Shown: positions 9,013 to 19,370 of the stretch, piece after piece | How positions within the stretch are numbered: position 1 is the stretch's first letter | Layout: each line of letters opens with the position of its first letter | Source of the DNA: Chara braunii | Lineage: Eukaryota > Streptophyta > Charophyceae > Charales > Characeae | NCBI GenBank assembly: GCA_003427395.1 | Contig: BFEA01000091.1 | Span: 1,504,242-1,529,738 of the forward strand | DNA: 25,497 bases | Direction of reading: 5' to 3' | Notes under the pieces: generated by a model | Told to the model about the DNA's origin: nothing | Seen by the model: the letters and a program-made list of their open reading frames with translations, nothing else | Databases searched by the model: none | Position numbers and translations under genes: made by a program

Positions 9013-10210
9013 GTGTGCATCGCACATGCACTGTTTTTCAGCGCGCGTGCACTGTTTTTCAGCGCGCGCCCCCACCTGGCCCTGGCCTGGCCGTGCGCAA
9101 ACTTGGCCAAGTCTTCCCCTACAAGGACACCTAGACTCAGACACCCCCAGGGAAAACCCGGGGAAGTCCTGCCCTCCTCCACCATCCAACGACAAGCTCG
9201 CAAACCAATAATCATCTTAGATGACGACAACACCTCCCAACAATATTCAGATGATGAGCTGAGGGCGGTTGCCCTCCCCGTAAAAATGAGAGAGCTGGTG
9301 AGACTTCAGGAAGATGACAACATACTGAGGGTAATGTCGCCGAGTGTTGTGATACTCGCGCTCACCCGGGTGAGTGACGGAGGGGAATGGGTGCTAGGGC
9401 TCAGACCACCGCAACAGGATATGCAACACGGTGCCAAAGCAACCCCGAACGGTCTCACTATTCAAGGATGGAGGGGCAACCCTACCACGACAATGATTTT
9501 TAACGCGATGTTTTTGGCGTCTGCCTTCGAAAGGGCATCAACTGGAATTGCGATCTGGATCCCACCCTCGTCCAGGCTCACACCAATTTCGGTCGTCCAT
9601 GACCAGCATCATGGACGGTGGGTTTGCCTCAAAGTTGCGTACGAAGAAGAAAAGTTCTACTGGGACAACATATATGCACCGAACAATCTGACAACTAGGG
9701 TGGATCTCTGACTCACTCTCCACCAACACAAGCTTGATGACACCCCACTCATTGTGGCGGGTGACTTCAACACCACGCTTGAACCGACACTAGATCGGAG
9801 GTGACTGGTCCACAACACAAAGTCAGAGTCCCTTGGACTCCTTGCAGCCAAACCTGGGCTTGAACATCCTAATGCTGAAACAACTCATGGCACATAGAGA
9901 GCTGGATGACGCATATAAGTTGCTGCACCCGACTCAAAGAGCCTACACCTGCCTCTCATCCAGAGGCGACCAAGGACTGGCCAACTCAAGGATCGACCTC
10001 ACACTGGTATCGAAGGCCCTACTAGGACTGGTTACCACTGCAGAAATTGCCACGAGCAGCCCTTGTAAGTCCTTCGACCACAAGATGATAACGTTGGGGC
10101 TTTACTACGACGGCCACATTGAGAGGGGTCCGGGGTTTTACAAGCTTAATTGTTCCTTGCTCTCTCTGCAGAGATTTAAGGACATGGTCAAAAAATTCTG
10201 GCAGTATTAG
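9013..10210 (+). pseudogene. LINE APE-type endonuclease
   Basis: This domain nicks target DNA to prime reverse transcription. Open frames 9013-9711 and 9833-10210 plus the link between them show the later endonuclease landmarks: GIAIWI (about 9544), YAPN (about 9673-9684), VAGDFNTTL (about 9757-9783), SRIDLTLVS (about 9985) and SFDHKMI (about 10072), which occupies the usual S-D-H position. Stops at 9709-9711, 9801-9803 and 10208-10210 break it. The N-terminal catalytic Asn and Glu motifs were not found, so the start is degraded. The first 100 or so residues from 9013 may be LINE 5' region or the end of an ORF1. Confidence 0.75.
9027..9068 (+). repeat. 21-bp tandem repeat, two copies
   Basis: Two exact copies, each beginning TGCACTGTTTTTCAGCGCGC, lie at the presumed 5' end of the LINE. 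Tandem units are common in LINE 5' regions. Confidence 0.85.
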
Positions 10211-10259
10211 CAGTCCCGAAAACCGGAGTCGGGGGACAGGGTAGACTGATTCAATGAAG

Positions 10260-10937
10260 GCTTGGTGCAGCTTAGGGATAGGGCCAAGAAATTTTTCATC
10301 CATAATGTGAGGGACCGCAGGGCTGTCCTTGATACACTCATGCGGGACCTTAAGGAATGGAATGACTGCCTCATGGACGATCCGTTACGCCTGACCTTTT
10401 ATAAATTGCAGGAATCTCAACATCACCTCCAAGCCTACGTAGACTGGAAAACAGAGGCCTAAATAATACATACCAAAGTCAAAAAGGGACACATGGATGA
10501 GACAATGACCAATACCTTCTTCAACAAGGCAAAGGCCAGAACAAGGGCAGCGGCGGTGCCGAGACTAAAAAACCCGCTGGATGACAAAGCCCCCATGGTC
10601 GCCAATGCCTATTCCATAGTAGACTATGCTTCCCAGTACTACTGACACCTCTTCACCTCCCAAACACCTAGAAAAAACCCGGAGGAAGTTCGACAGACTA
10701 ATGAAAGCACTCTTGCATGCGATGCGAACACATCGCACACCCGCACAGATGGGCGAATTGGACAAGCCTCTGACCTCTCATGGGATATGGGAGGCCTTGA
10801 AGGGGATGAAGTATTAAAGGACACCGGGGATAGATTCATTCCTCAAGAGTTCTGGTTGGAATTTTGAGCCCTCTTCCACAATGACTTCATCGATTATACA
10901 CTCACGGTAAAGAAGGAAGACTCGTTTGGGGGCATGA
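10260..10937 (+). pseudogene. LINE linker between endonuclease and RT
   Basis: The region is broken into short frames (such as 10262-10462 and 10626-10817). The translations (AKKFFIHNVRDRRAVLDTLM, then NAYSIVDYASQYY near 10600) resemble the helical linker and the YF-type segment before the RT in plant-type LINEs. It contains several stops and frameshifts and no catalytic motif of its own. Confidence 0.55.
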
Positions 10938-11546
10938 TTGGACAAGGGGTTACCACACCCATCTTTAAAAAAAGGGGACAAAGAGGACATTAGGAACTAC
11001 AAACCCATCACTCTCCTCCCTGTCCCCTACAAACTGGTGGCTAAGGCATTGACCAATCGTTTGTTGCCATTAACGAATATGCTAATTCACTCGGACCAAA
11101 CGAGTTTCATGCCAAACTGCAACATTCAAGATAATATTATCCTAGTCAACGAGACCATCAAGTACGCTCGTCAACGCAAGGTCCAAGCGACGATCTTGTT
11201 TATTGACTTTGAAAAAACATATGACCATGTTGGCTGGGACTTTTTGGATATGTGCCTGATCAAAATGAACTTTGGCCCGACCTTATGTCGCTGGGTACAA
11301 CTCCTCCCTAGAACCGCTTCCACGAACATCATGCTCAACGGACACCTGTCTCCCCCCATCCAATTGCAAAGATCGGTGCGTCAAGGCGATCCCATAGCAC
11401 CCTTGCTCTTTGTTATTGTCATGGAGGCCCTTGCATCTCTGATCAGAGCACACCCCCACATTAACAAAATATCGATTCCGAACCTTCCGGAATACCTCAT
11501 ACCAGGTACATCACTGTTCGCAGATAACCTCATGGTGCTCAAATGA
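10938..11546 (+). pseudogene. LINE reverse transcriptase domain
   Basis: The domain copies LINE RNA into DNA at the nicked target. Landmarks are NYKPITLLPVPYKLVAK (about 10998-11048), NRLLP (11059), ILFIDFEKTYDHV (about 11194-11232, holding the first catalytic Asp), SVRQGDPIAPLLF (about 11373-11411) and SLFADNLMVLK (about 11512-11544). In active elements the last motif is [FY]ADD. Here the second Asp is Asn (codon AAC), which should abolish activity. The frame stops at 11544-11546. Upstream and downstream parts of the protein lie in other frames. Confidence 0.9.
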
Positions 11547-12043
11547 GCAGATGCGTCTAGCTTGCGGCGGTGACTCATGTCATTCACCTGTTCTCCCTGG
11601 CCGCAGACATGAAAGTTAACTCGGGATTCAAAACGGAAGGATGGGGGCTCCACCCCCAAGACCAGGCCCCTCTCCCCGACCCGCCTGTCGTATGGGCCAA
11701 TAAAGAGGATGCCTTAAGAGTTCTAGGGGTGAGACTAACGGCCTTAGGGCCCCCTCTGAACCATGTTGACTCCCTGCTCGACTTGGCGGTGGGCCAAGTA
11801 GCCGAATGGGATGGCTTGCATGCCTCGCTGGTGGGGTGAGCTTTGACAATAAACAACGCCGTTTTGACAGCCATTTGGTACGAACTTGCGGTATGGCCAC
11901 TAAAGTCATAGCATTACATCAGGCTGAAGAAGGCACTCGCGAGTCGCAACGTACCTCTGAAACAACAACACACAACACTTGGGCGGCATAAGTAGAGTGA
12001 GTTGGAACATCCTCAGCCAGCCAAGGGTCGCCGGAGGACTGGG

Positions 12044-12254
12044 ATACTAGACCCAGAGAGAGAGAGCGAGACCTTGATCTTCAAAGTCCCCGTGAGGCTG
12101 TTGATGAGCAACGACATCCCATGGGGCCCACTCGCCTGCCTGCAGATCGCCGACCTTGCCTCGCGGCTTGTGCCGACTAATCAAGTGCACCCTTTCCAAT
12201 GGCTCACAAACAGCTGCTGGTCAATTCCTGCCCCTCCACGACACAGACATGCAG
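12044..12254 (+). repeat. 211-bp perfect direct repeat, left copy (assembly artefact)
   Basis: Identical to 12293-12503. The two copies meet the two ends of the synthetic adapter. Confidence 0.95.
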
Positions 12255-12292
12255 CTGTCTCTTATACACATCTAGATGTGTATAAGAGACAG
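12255..12292. other. Tn5 mosaic-end junction adapter (library artefact)
   Basis: Positions 12255-12273 read CTGTCTCTTATACACATCT and 12274-12292 read AGATGTGTATAAGAGACAG. These are two mosaic-end halves head to head, the circularisation junction adapter of transposase-based mate-pair libraries. Translated in frame it gives the familiar contaminant peptide SYTHLDVYKRQ. It is not part of the genome. Confidence 0.98.
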
Positions 12293-12503
12293 ATACTAGA
12301 CCCAGAGAGAGAGAGCGAGACCTTGATCTTCAAAGTCCCCGTGAGGCTGTTGATGAGCAACGACATCCCATGGGGCCCACTCGCCTGCCTGCAGATCGCC
12401 GACCTTGCCTCGCGGCTTGTGCCGACTAATCAAGTGCACCCTTTCCAATGGCTCACAAACAGCTGCTGGTCAATTCCTGCCCCTCCACGACACAGACATG
12501 CAG
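12293..12503 (+). repeat. 211-bp perfect direct repeat, right copy (assembly artefact)
   Basis: Identical to 12044-12254. An untrimmed junction read would produce exactly this duplication around the adapter. Confidence 0.95.
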
Positions 12504-13887
12504 ACACCCGGTGCAAACCATCAGACTAGACATCCCTTTCCACCCCGAAACAGATGACACAATATTTGGAGGCAGCCTCTGTTCGGCAACCCTTACATCC
12601 TCGATAGGACGACAACCCCTTCGCGTTGACGGCTAACTCGTCTTGGCTCACTTGGGTAAACAAGCGGGTCTACACAGTGGGGGATCTGTGGGATCCAATT
12701 AGGGAAGATTGGGCCTCGACGGATCAGCTGCAATGCAAACTCAAGCACATCAGGTCCGTAGATTCCAAGGCCCTCCGGCTCAGAGAAGCCCTACCCTTGG
12801 CCTGGCGCATTGCCCTGAGAACGGGCCCCACAATCATGCAGAACGACTGGGTGATCAGGTTTGTAGACCTGCTCCGGACGCCTGTCATATATAGAGTGCA
12901 CGACAATGTGGATGGCCGATGCGGATTGCTAGCCTACATGCCACACCTGTCGAGGGCTAGGTTTGCCAAACTCGTTAGGGATGATCACCTAGATGCCACT
13001 GAGAACTGGATAGGGTTGATGCATGTGAGAGTCGTGCGGGGCACGGAAGAAAGCTACTGCGTGTATGAGCCGACCACGCCGGTGGCGAGGCTGCCATTTG
13101 ATCTGGATGAATGGGAATGGCCGGGTCACAAACCCATGAGATTCTAGGAGTTACAGCCAGAGGAGGCTATCGAGCCTCGCGCATGGTCTTGCCCATTGAC
13201 TCTACATTGCTTCAAAGATGGGGTCGGGACTTGTCGATATATGCACAAGTGCTGCAAAATCTTTCCTGGCCTAAATATTCGAAGATTATGCCAACCAACC
13301 TCAGATCCCTGCAATGGCAGATTTTGCATCGATGTCTCCCCACCCCAGACTGGCACGTGTCACAAAGACATCTGGAATAGGAAGAGTTGTTGTCCCCCAT
13401 CTGTTCCTACTATGGCAGGGCAACTCTGCCATCCAGGGCAACATTGGAACACTGTCTGCTGGCATGCCCAATGGCTACCCAGATATAGTAGTGGTGGGAT
13501 GCGGCCTTCCACTCCCTCACAGGTCACCACATTCCATGGGGGCTGGGTCTACTCCTCCTAGTCAAAAACGAACAGCTGTTGGCGCACTGGTCCCCTTTTG
13601 CCTCCAACCTCTTCGCCTATATTCGCCTGCAAGTGCTGATGCTCACATGGAGGGCCAGGTGTGCTTTCGAAAGGAAAGACCATTAATTTGGGTTACCTCA
13701 AGCACAACAGGTTATTGAGGAAGAGATCAGGGTCTGGATATCCATATAACAGATTCTCTGAGCTCAATGCCACCCTTGAAATCCAGTGGAAATCATGGCG
13801 GGCCATGGAAGGACCCTAGGAACGGAGACCTTTCCACTGCTTTGAGTTCCCCTACCTCCAGACTAACTTTGTCCTTATCACAGACCA
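12501..13887 (+). repeat. LINE C-terminal region, tandem copy A
   Basis: This copy encodes the LINE C-terminus in broken frames: NSSWLTWVNKRVYTVGDLWD (about 12635-12694), then LHRCLPTPDWHVSQRH (about 13325-13372), then a Cys/His segment with LEHCLLACP. It matches 13888-15332 with roughly 95% identity by eye. It lacks 58 bases that copy B keeps between two CGACCCC repeats (13927-13933 and 13985-13991), which shifts the frame. Its end meets copy B at a short ACAGAC microhomology. Confidence 0.85.
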
Positions 13888-15332
13888 CAGACACCCGGTG
13901 CAAGCCAGCAGACTAGACATCCCTTTCGACCCCCTCTGGCCCAATATGCTCAAACTATGGAGGAAAAGAGGTCCGAAATAGAGGCGACCCCGAAACAGAT
14001 GGCACAATATTTGGAGGCAGCCTTTGTTCGGCAACCCTTACATCCTCAATAAGGACGACAACCCCTTCGCCTTGACGGCTAACTCGTCCTGGCTCACTTG
14101 GGTAAACAAGCGGGTCTACACAGTGGGGGATCTGTGGGATCCAATAAGGGAAGATTGGGCCTCGACGGAATCAGCTGCAATGCAAACTCAAGCACGCAAG
14201 GTCCATACATTCCAAGGCCCTTTGGCTCAGAGAAGCCCTACCCCTGGCCTGGCCCCTTGCCCTAAGAACGGGCCCCACAGTCATGTAGAACGACTGGGTG
14301 ATCTGGTTTGTAAACCTGCCCCGGACGCCTGTCATATACAGAGTGCACGACAATGTGGATGGCCGATGCGGATTGCTAGCCTACATGCCACACCTGNCGA
14401 GGGCTAGGTTTGCCAAACTCGTTAGGGATGATNACCTAGATGCCACTGAGAACTGGATAGGGTTGATGCATGTGAGAGTCGTGCGGGACACGGAAGAAAG
14501 CTACTGCGTGTATGAGCCGACCACGCCGGTGGCGAGGCTGCCATTTGATCTGGATGAATGGGAATGGCCGGGTCACAAACCCATGAGATCCTAGGAGTTA
14601 CAGTCAGAGGAGGCTATCGAGCCTCGTGCATGGTCTTGCCCATTGACTCTACATTGCTTCAAAGATGGGGTCGGGATTCGTCGATCTATGCACAAGTGCT
14701 GCAAAATCTTTCCTGGTCTAAATATTCCAAGATTATGCCAACCAACCTCAGATCCCTGCAATTGCAGATTTTGCATCGATGTCTCCCCACCCCAGACTGG
14801 CATGTGTCACAAAGACATCTGGAACAGGAAGAGTTGTTGTCCCCCATCTGTTCCTACAATGGCAGGGCAACTCTGCCGGCCAGGGCAACATTGGAACACT
14901 GTCTGCTGGCATGCCCAATGACTACCCAGATATAGCACTGGTGGGATGCGGCCTTCCAATCCCTCACAGGTCACCACATTCCATGGGAGCTGGGTCTACT
15001 CCTCCTAGGCAAGAACGAACAGCTGCTGGCGCACTGGTCCCCTTTCGCCTCCAACCTCTTCGCCTATATGCGCCTGCAAGTGCTGATGCTCACATGGAGG
15101 GCCAGGTGTGCTTTTGAAAGGAAAGACTATTAATTCGGGTTGCCTCAAGCACAGCAGGTTATTGAGGAAGAGATCAGGGTCCGGATATCCGTATAACAGA
15201 TTCTCTGAGCTCAATGGCACCCTTGAAATCCAGTGGAAACCATGGCGGGCCATGGAGGGAGCCTGGGAACGGAGACCTTTCCACTGCGTTGAGGTCCCCT
15301 ATCTACAGACTAACTTTGTCCTTATCACAGAC
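13888..15332 (+). repeat. LINE C-terminal region, tandem copy B
   Basis: This is the longer copy. It keeps RQPLFGNPYILNKDDNPFAL (about 14014-14075), LEHCLLACP (about 14892-14918) and LTWRARCAFERK (about 15088-15123). Those features, with Cys/His residues after the RT, fit a LINE C-terminal zinc-knuckle-like region. Two undetermined bases (14397 and 14433) fall in it; copy A has t and c there. Similarity to copy A ends after CACAGAC at 15332. Confidence 0.85.
14397..14433. other. Two undetermined bases (N) in the assembly
   Basis: N occurs at 14397 and 14433, inside duplicated sequence. This is consistent with reads from both copies being mixed during assembly. Confidence 0.95.
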
Positions 15333-16020
15333 CGCACACCGCCCCCCCCTTCTTTCGTCTTCCCACCCCCGCCCCAGTCCAATTTCCCTCCCCTTCTCCT
15401 CCTGTCCCCCCGCCACATGCCCCGCCCCTTGCCCCTCCGGTTCCCTGACCCCTCCCTGTTACTTACGTCGCGGATGCAGGCGGCGACAAGATGCATTAAT
15501 AAACGCACCGTGCTTGTACTTTGGGGGAGTCCACACAACGGGACACAACAGGATCATGAGACGACGCAAGAATGCTGCCCAAGGACGATGAAGCTGCAGG
15601 GAAGGGCCTCGGGCTGCTGGGCTCTACGGAGGATCATCCCCGGCTAGGGATCCCGTCTGTCTCGGAACTGTCTTAACAAAGCTGACGGGTCTGAAGGGTG
15701 GTGGTAGGGAACAGGAGGTCTGCCTGGCCCCCTGTACCCGGATCCGGTCAACAATACTGCACCTGCCTCTGAGGCTGAGACAACAGGGGGCTGCTTGTCG
15801 GGAGAGCAACGATAGGAAGGCCACATCTCAGTGTCTGAACTCAGCCTTCAGCAATAGCTGCTGCGTCGGTGGATGCTATCACTTTCATAAAGATGCATTG
15901 TTGGCAACCTCCTTTGTCTGCGGTGTACGCCTGCCTGTCAAGCTCTCTCTTCTGTAGACGGCCCTGCAGCTAGCTGTCATTGCTGTTACCTATCTGTTCA
16001 GACAATCAACTATAATGTTC
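15333..16020. other. LINE 3' flank and unassigned sequence
   Basis: A strongly pyrimidine-rich stretch (about 15337-15470) follows the LINE copies. The remainder has no recognised gene, repeat or RNA. Confidence 0.55.
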
Positions 16021-16024
16021 AGGG

Positions 16025-16145
16025 CTGTGGACCCGATTTCCAGCAGGTGTTGTTCCCTACCAATAGATGGCCCTGGGGGTGCTAGTGGTGCCTGCTCTTA
16101 CCAGCACCCCTAGCACCACCTCGGGTGTTAAAAAAAAAAAAAATT
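16025..16145 (+). repeat. Short interspersed repeat with conserved hairpin, copy 1
   Basis: The copy shares the order CCAGCAGGTG, CCAATAGATGG and CTGCTCTTACCAGCACC with 17732-17850, then ends in an A-rich tail that passes into (AAT)n. A hairpin at 16078-16091 and 16104-16117 has 14 paired positions with one mismatch. No tRNA promoter boxes are evident. Confidence 0.75.
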
Positions 16146-16168
16146 AATAATAATAATAATAATAATTC
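16128..16168 (+). repeat. Poly(A) and (AAT)n tail
   Basis: A run of A's is followed by repeated AAT units directly after the short interspersed repeat. This is a usual retroposon tail. Confidence 0.8.
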
Positions 16169-17000
16169 TTCCAAGCCTCCTTTTCCCCAGGGGGATTTCT
16201 GCTGCACTTCAAGTTCTGTCCAACCTGCACAGGCCCAAAATCTCTCTGGCTGGCACTGCCAGCCTTCTAGATTCGGTGGGCCGGAAGTCGTGGCACATGT
16301 ACGACCGCGTGGGAACACAGATTCCCTGCGAAACGTACTGGGGGTTAAACAAAATAAAAGAAACCACAACCAAAGGACTTGTGCCCACCCATGTGGCTTC
16401 ATGGTACACCCATGAACTGTCAGTAACCAGACCTGACTGTGAATCCTAATGGCATCATAATATAAGTGAAAAATAACACTGAATCACCCAGACCTGGCTG
16501 TGAATCCTTTTTTTTCTCCCCTCAGGGGGGAAAGGGCCGCGCCACACTTCGTTGCAGTGCAATACAAAGGATACCCCGGAGGCCCCAAGTAGGCAAGCAT
16601 ACCCCTCTGACTGTGAATCCTAATGGCATCATATAAGTAAAATAACACTGAATTACCTGGGTTCTGACAGTTTGATGATGATAGCTCAAGGCTGTGCCGC
16701 TGTGGCGCTTTCACAAAAAACAAAATTTAAAACAAAAAAAAAACAAATGGCTTGACAATATTGGCACATTGTTTTTTTTTTTTTTTTTTTTGCCTTTTTT
16801 GACAGGCTGTGTGCCTCTGATGTACTGGATTTATGTTGCTGGCCTTGAACAAGGACCTGATAAAGGGGCAAGGTCCCGCTTATCTGGATCTCTCGTTTAG
16901 GTGGCAGTGCACTGACCTTCGCCCGAAATGAAGAACCCGTGCTTCGTTTTTTTTAGAAATAACGGCGGACATAGCATGTTTTGAAACCCTAAAGGCAAAA
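16169..17000. other. Non-coding stretch with a dispersed direct repeat
   Basis: Apart from the 16435/16609 repeat pair and a T tract near 16771-16791, nothing is recognised here. Short open frames show no family features. Confidence 0.5.
16435..16660 (+). repeat. Direct repeat pair of about 52-57 bp
   Basis: 16435-16491 and 16609-16660 share GACTGTGAATCCTAATGGCA, then ATAAGT and AATAACACTGAAT. The first copy carries a few extra bases. A third partial match (GGCTGTGAATCC) sits at 16496-16507. Confidence 0.85.
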
Positions 17001-17005
17001 AAAAC

Positions 17006-17980
17006 TCGCGCCAGCTTGAAATGAGCAATTTTGGTCCAAAAGTATCGATTGGGCTGTCGTTTTCTTTTTTCCGCCCCCTCTGACACCACGTCCAGCCCCT
17101 GTAAATACGACACCCAGTCTGACACCACGGCCATCGTTACTCCCGTCGCCTTCTCGAACTCGGCGCGGTTTCCTTTGCTGAAGCGTGTTTCTTTTGCCCA
17201 TTCGATACTCAAGGGTGACATGAACGTACTTACCTCTTTTTTTTCCTTTGAAAAGGGCGACAGCCTTGAGATTTGCATTTCTCCGCGGCATCAGAATGGA
17301 AATCGCATCAGCAGTTGCGCACCCTTTTATGTGACCCTTAAAGGTTGCAGAGGCATTTGAGGCATTTGGATCTGATTTGGGCAAGTTCGGCTGTGGCACA
17401 AAAGAGTTTGAAAAGGGCAACAAAGTCACCCGCAGGCGACAAACTCGCGCGCTGAGTTTGAAAGGGCAACAAAATCATTTTGACCCACACGCCAAGTAAT
17501 TTTTCATCAAAATTCCCATATTTTTCCCGATCTGCACAATCAATGGGACGGAGGGAGGAACTAGGTTGTAGTAGCAGATACCCGGCGCCTGGCACAGGGC
17601 GAAGAGGTTCTCTCCCTTTTCCATTAACCTGCCTATTGACAATCAATCCTCTGGATTCTAGAGTAATCAATGGTGACAGGTGTCTCTCAAGACTCTTGTC
17701 CTGATATCCTCCAATTTCATTCTGTATATGGGATGCTGGACCCCTTGTCCAGCAGGTGATGATCCCCACCAATAGATGGAGCCTCTCCCCAGGTGCTATC
17801 GGTGTCTGCTCTTACCAGCACCGCTAGCACTGGAGGTGGCGTTTTTTTCTAAAGAAAAAAAAAAGAAAAAAAAGAAAAAGAAAAGGAAAGGGAAACAAAC
17901 TTGCGTGCCGAGTTTGAAAAGGGCAGCAAAATCACAAACGGACCACAGCCATTTTTAGCAATATTGCCCTTTTCAAACTC
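17006..17980. repeat. Dispersed motif GAGTTTGAAAAGGGCAACAA
   Basis: Near-identical copies are at 17404-17428, 17454-17477 and 17910-17934. An inverted core copy lies at 17965-17980, and a weaker relative lies at about 17006-17038. Upstream CGCG/GCGTGCC bases are shared by some copies. Their function is unknown; they look like fragments of one repeat family. The open frames across this stretch (for example plus 17031-17360) show no protein family. Confidence 0.6.
17732..17850 (+). repeat. Short interspersed repeat with conserved hairpin, copy 2
   Basis: This is the partner of 16025-16145. It ends in T-rich and then A-rich sequence (about 17842-17880). The hairpin arms are 17792-17805 and 17818-17831. 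Several bases differ from copy 1, yet most of the pairing is kept. Confidence 0.75.
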
Positions 17981-17984
17981 CCCA

Positions 17985-19290
17985 GTGCACCCGATTTTGT
18001 TGCCTGCACATGTTTTTTTTTGCCCTATCGAAACTGAAAGTGTGGAACTGCCGGACTTGTTTCTATTTTTAAAGAATGGAAAAACATTGGCTTTCATAGT
18101 GGTGTTCAGTTTTGGTCTTTTTCAAAAAGCTGCTGCAGTGGCAAAACATTCGCTTTCTTAGGGAGGGACCCCACAGGACGGCGGCAACTTGAGGCGGTTT
18201 CAGAAGTTGCGAGGCAACTTCCCGGACCCCACAGACAAGATTCCCATCGCGGAAGACGACGGGCGACCGTTTTCACTCGGTCCGTGGCCCCTTTATTCCT
18301 AAGTGGCCCTAAATTCCTGTTTTCCAATACTCGATTTGCTTACCTACCTCACGGGTGCATACTCCGGCGCATGCGGACAGAAGTCGGCAGCCTGCAAAGC
18401 ATACGTGTAGCAGTCCTTTGTTCGGTCCCGCAGGCCAAAGGCCGGACAAGAGGTGTTGTGGCGACCATTGGGCCCGGTACCGTGGCACCGTGTCGGGTGG
18501 GGAGGTCCGCATGTGACGCTCAAACTCACGCCCTGCGCTGCTTCCCGGTCAGACCGTTTTGGCTTGCGGAAGGGCCCCGGGAGGACAGCGAAGATGGGGT
18601 GTGCCAAGGATTTTTGGAAAAGTTGAGTGTGGGGACACAAACAGAACTGAAATCCCCCGTGTTGGTCCGATTTTGGTAAGAAGGAGGTCCGTCGTCACGC
18701 GGGTTTAAGGGAGAAAAGGCGCGCGCGGGACTCACGGCTATGGGAAATTCAATCCAAAAAGTATCGCTGAACTTCCCAGCGAGCCGTCGCTCTTCATTTT
18801 GCGTGAAAAGGGGTGGGTACACACGTGGTATCCCGTTTACGGATGAGGTCTCGTCGGCGTTTGTTACGCAACTCCGAGTCTGACATGGAGGGCTTCAAAC
18901 AAGTAGCCCTCTCCTTATGCTTGTCCTCACCACGTGTGCGGTAGTGGAAACCCTTGGCTCGGTAATGCTCGAAGCGGCGACAATCGTTGCACAGAGTGTT
19001 AGGCTAATGAGGCTCTACTACAGTCAACTCGCTAAATGGCAATAACAACGAATAGGGAAGAAAGTGCTTATCAACAAAAACAAAACCCGCAGTGACGAAC
19101 CCAGAACACCGAGTTTCGGGAGGAAAGTAATAGCGTTCAGCGATCTTTGCGACGACTTCTCGCACGTCCCACTTGTATACACGTGTCCTTTCCTCGTTGT
19201 ACGGGAAGGGGCAGGGGGGGGGCACGGGAAGTCGGCGCCCGGTCGGGTTGGGGCCGTCAGTCCACACGGCAACAAAAGCAAACACAAACT
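17985..19290. other. Unassigned sequence
   Basis: No gene is recognised. Open frames of up to 131 codons (plus 18284-18679) have no family features and are matched by equally long frames on the other strand. GGACCCCACAG occurs twice (about 18167 and 18223), and a small hairpin is at 18888-18911. Confidence 0.45.
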
Positions 19291-19370
19291 TTTTTCTTAA
19301 TCATACATCATTCGTTCGACACTCCAAGCAGCCAGATCATCCAGTCGATCAATCAATCATACTCCCAATC

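Larger units (their letters stand above)
11547..12500 (+). pseudogene. LINE post-RT region containing the adapter artefact
   Basis: The translation continues the LINE protein past the RT: INNAVLTAIWYELAVW (about 11850), then HPQPAKGRRRTGILDPE (about 12008), a segment typical of plant LINEs, then LIFKVPVRLL. Frameshifts occur near 11550-11640 and 11840. The open frame 12002-12529 is inflated by 249 bases of artefact: a synthetic adapter plus a duplicated 211-bp block. Confidence 0.65.
9000..15540 (+). mobile_element. LINE (non-LTR) relic with APE endonuclease and RT
   Basis: Endonuclease, reverse transcriptase and C-terminal regions occur in the usual LINE order on one strand across about 6 kb, broken by many stops. 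Base composition shifts to GC-richer sequence here compared with the Helitron. The 5' limit is approximate. The 3' limit is placed after a pyrimidine-rich tract (about 15337-15470). The C-terminal part is duplicated and contains an assembly artefact, so the true element is shorter than this span. Confidence 0.8.

Noticed and set aside
12255-12292. A perfect 38-bp palindrome that might look like a regulatory hairpin or transposon end
   Set aside because: It matches the synthetic Tn5 mosaic-end junction exactly and is flanked by an identical duplication.
12002-12529. A 175-codon ORF with an internal repeated domain
   Set aside because: The repeat is created by the adapter artefact. After removing 249 bases only ordinary LINE C-terminal sequence remains.
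18888-18911. A 7-bp hairpin (GAGGGCT/AGCCCTC)
   Set aside because: It is short and isolated, with no second copy or context. It is expected by chance in a window this size.
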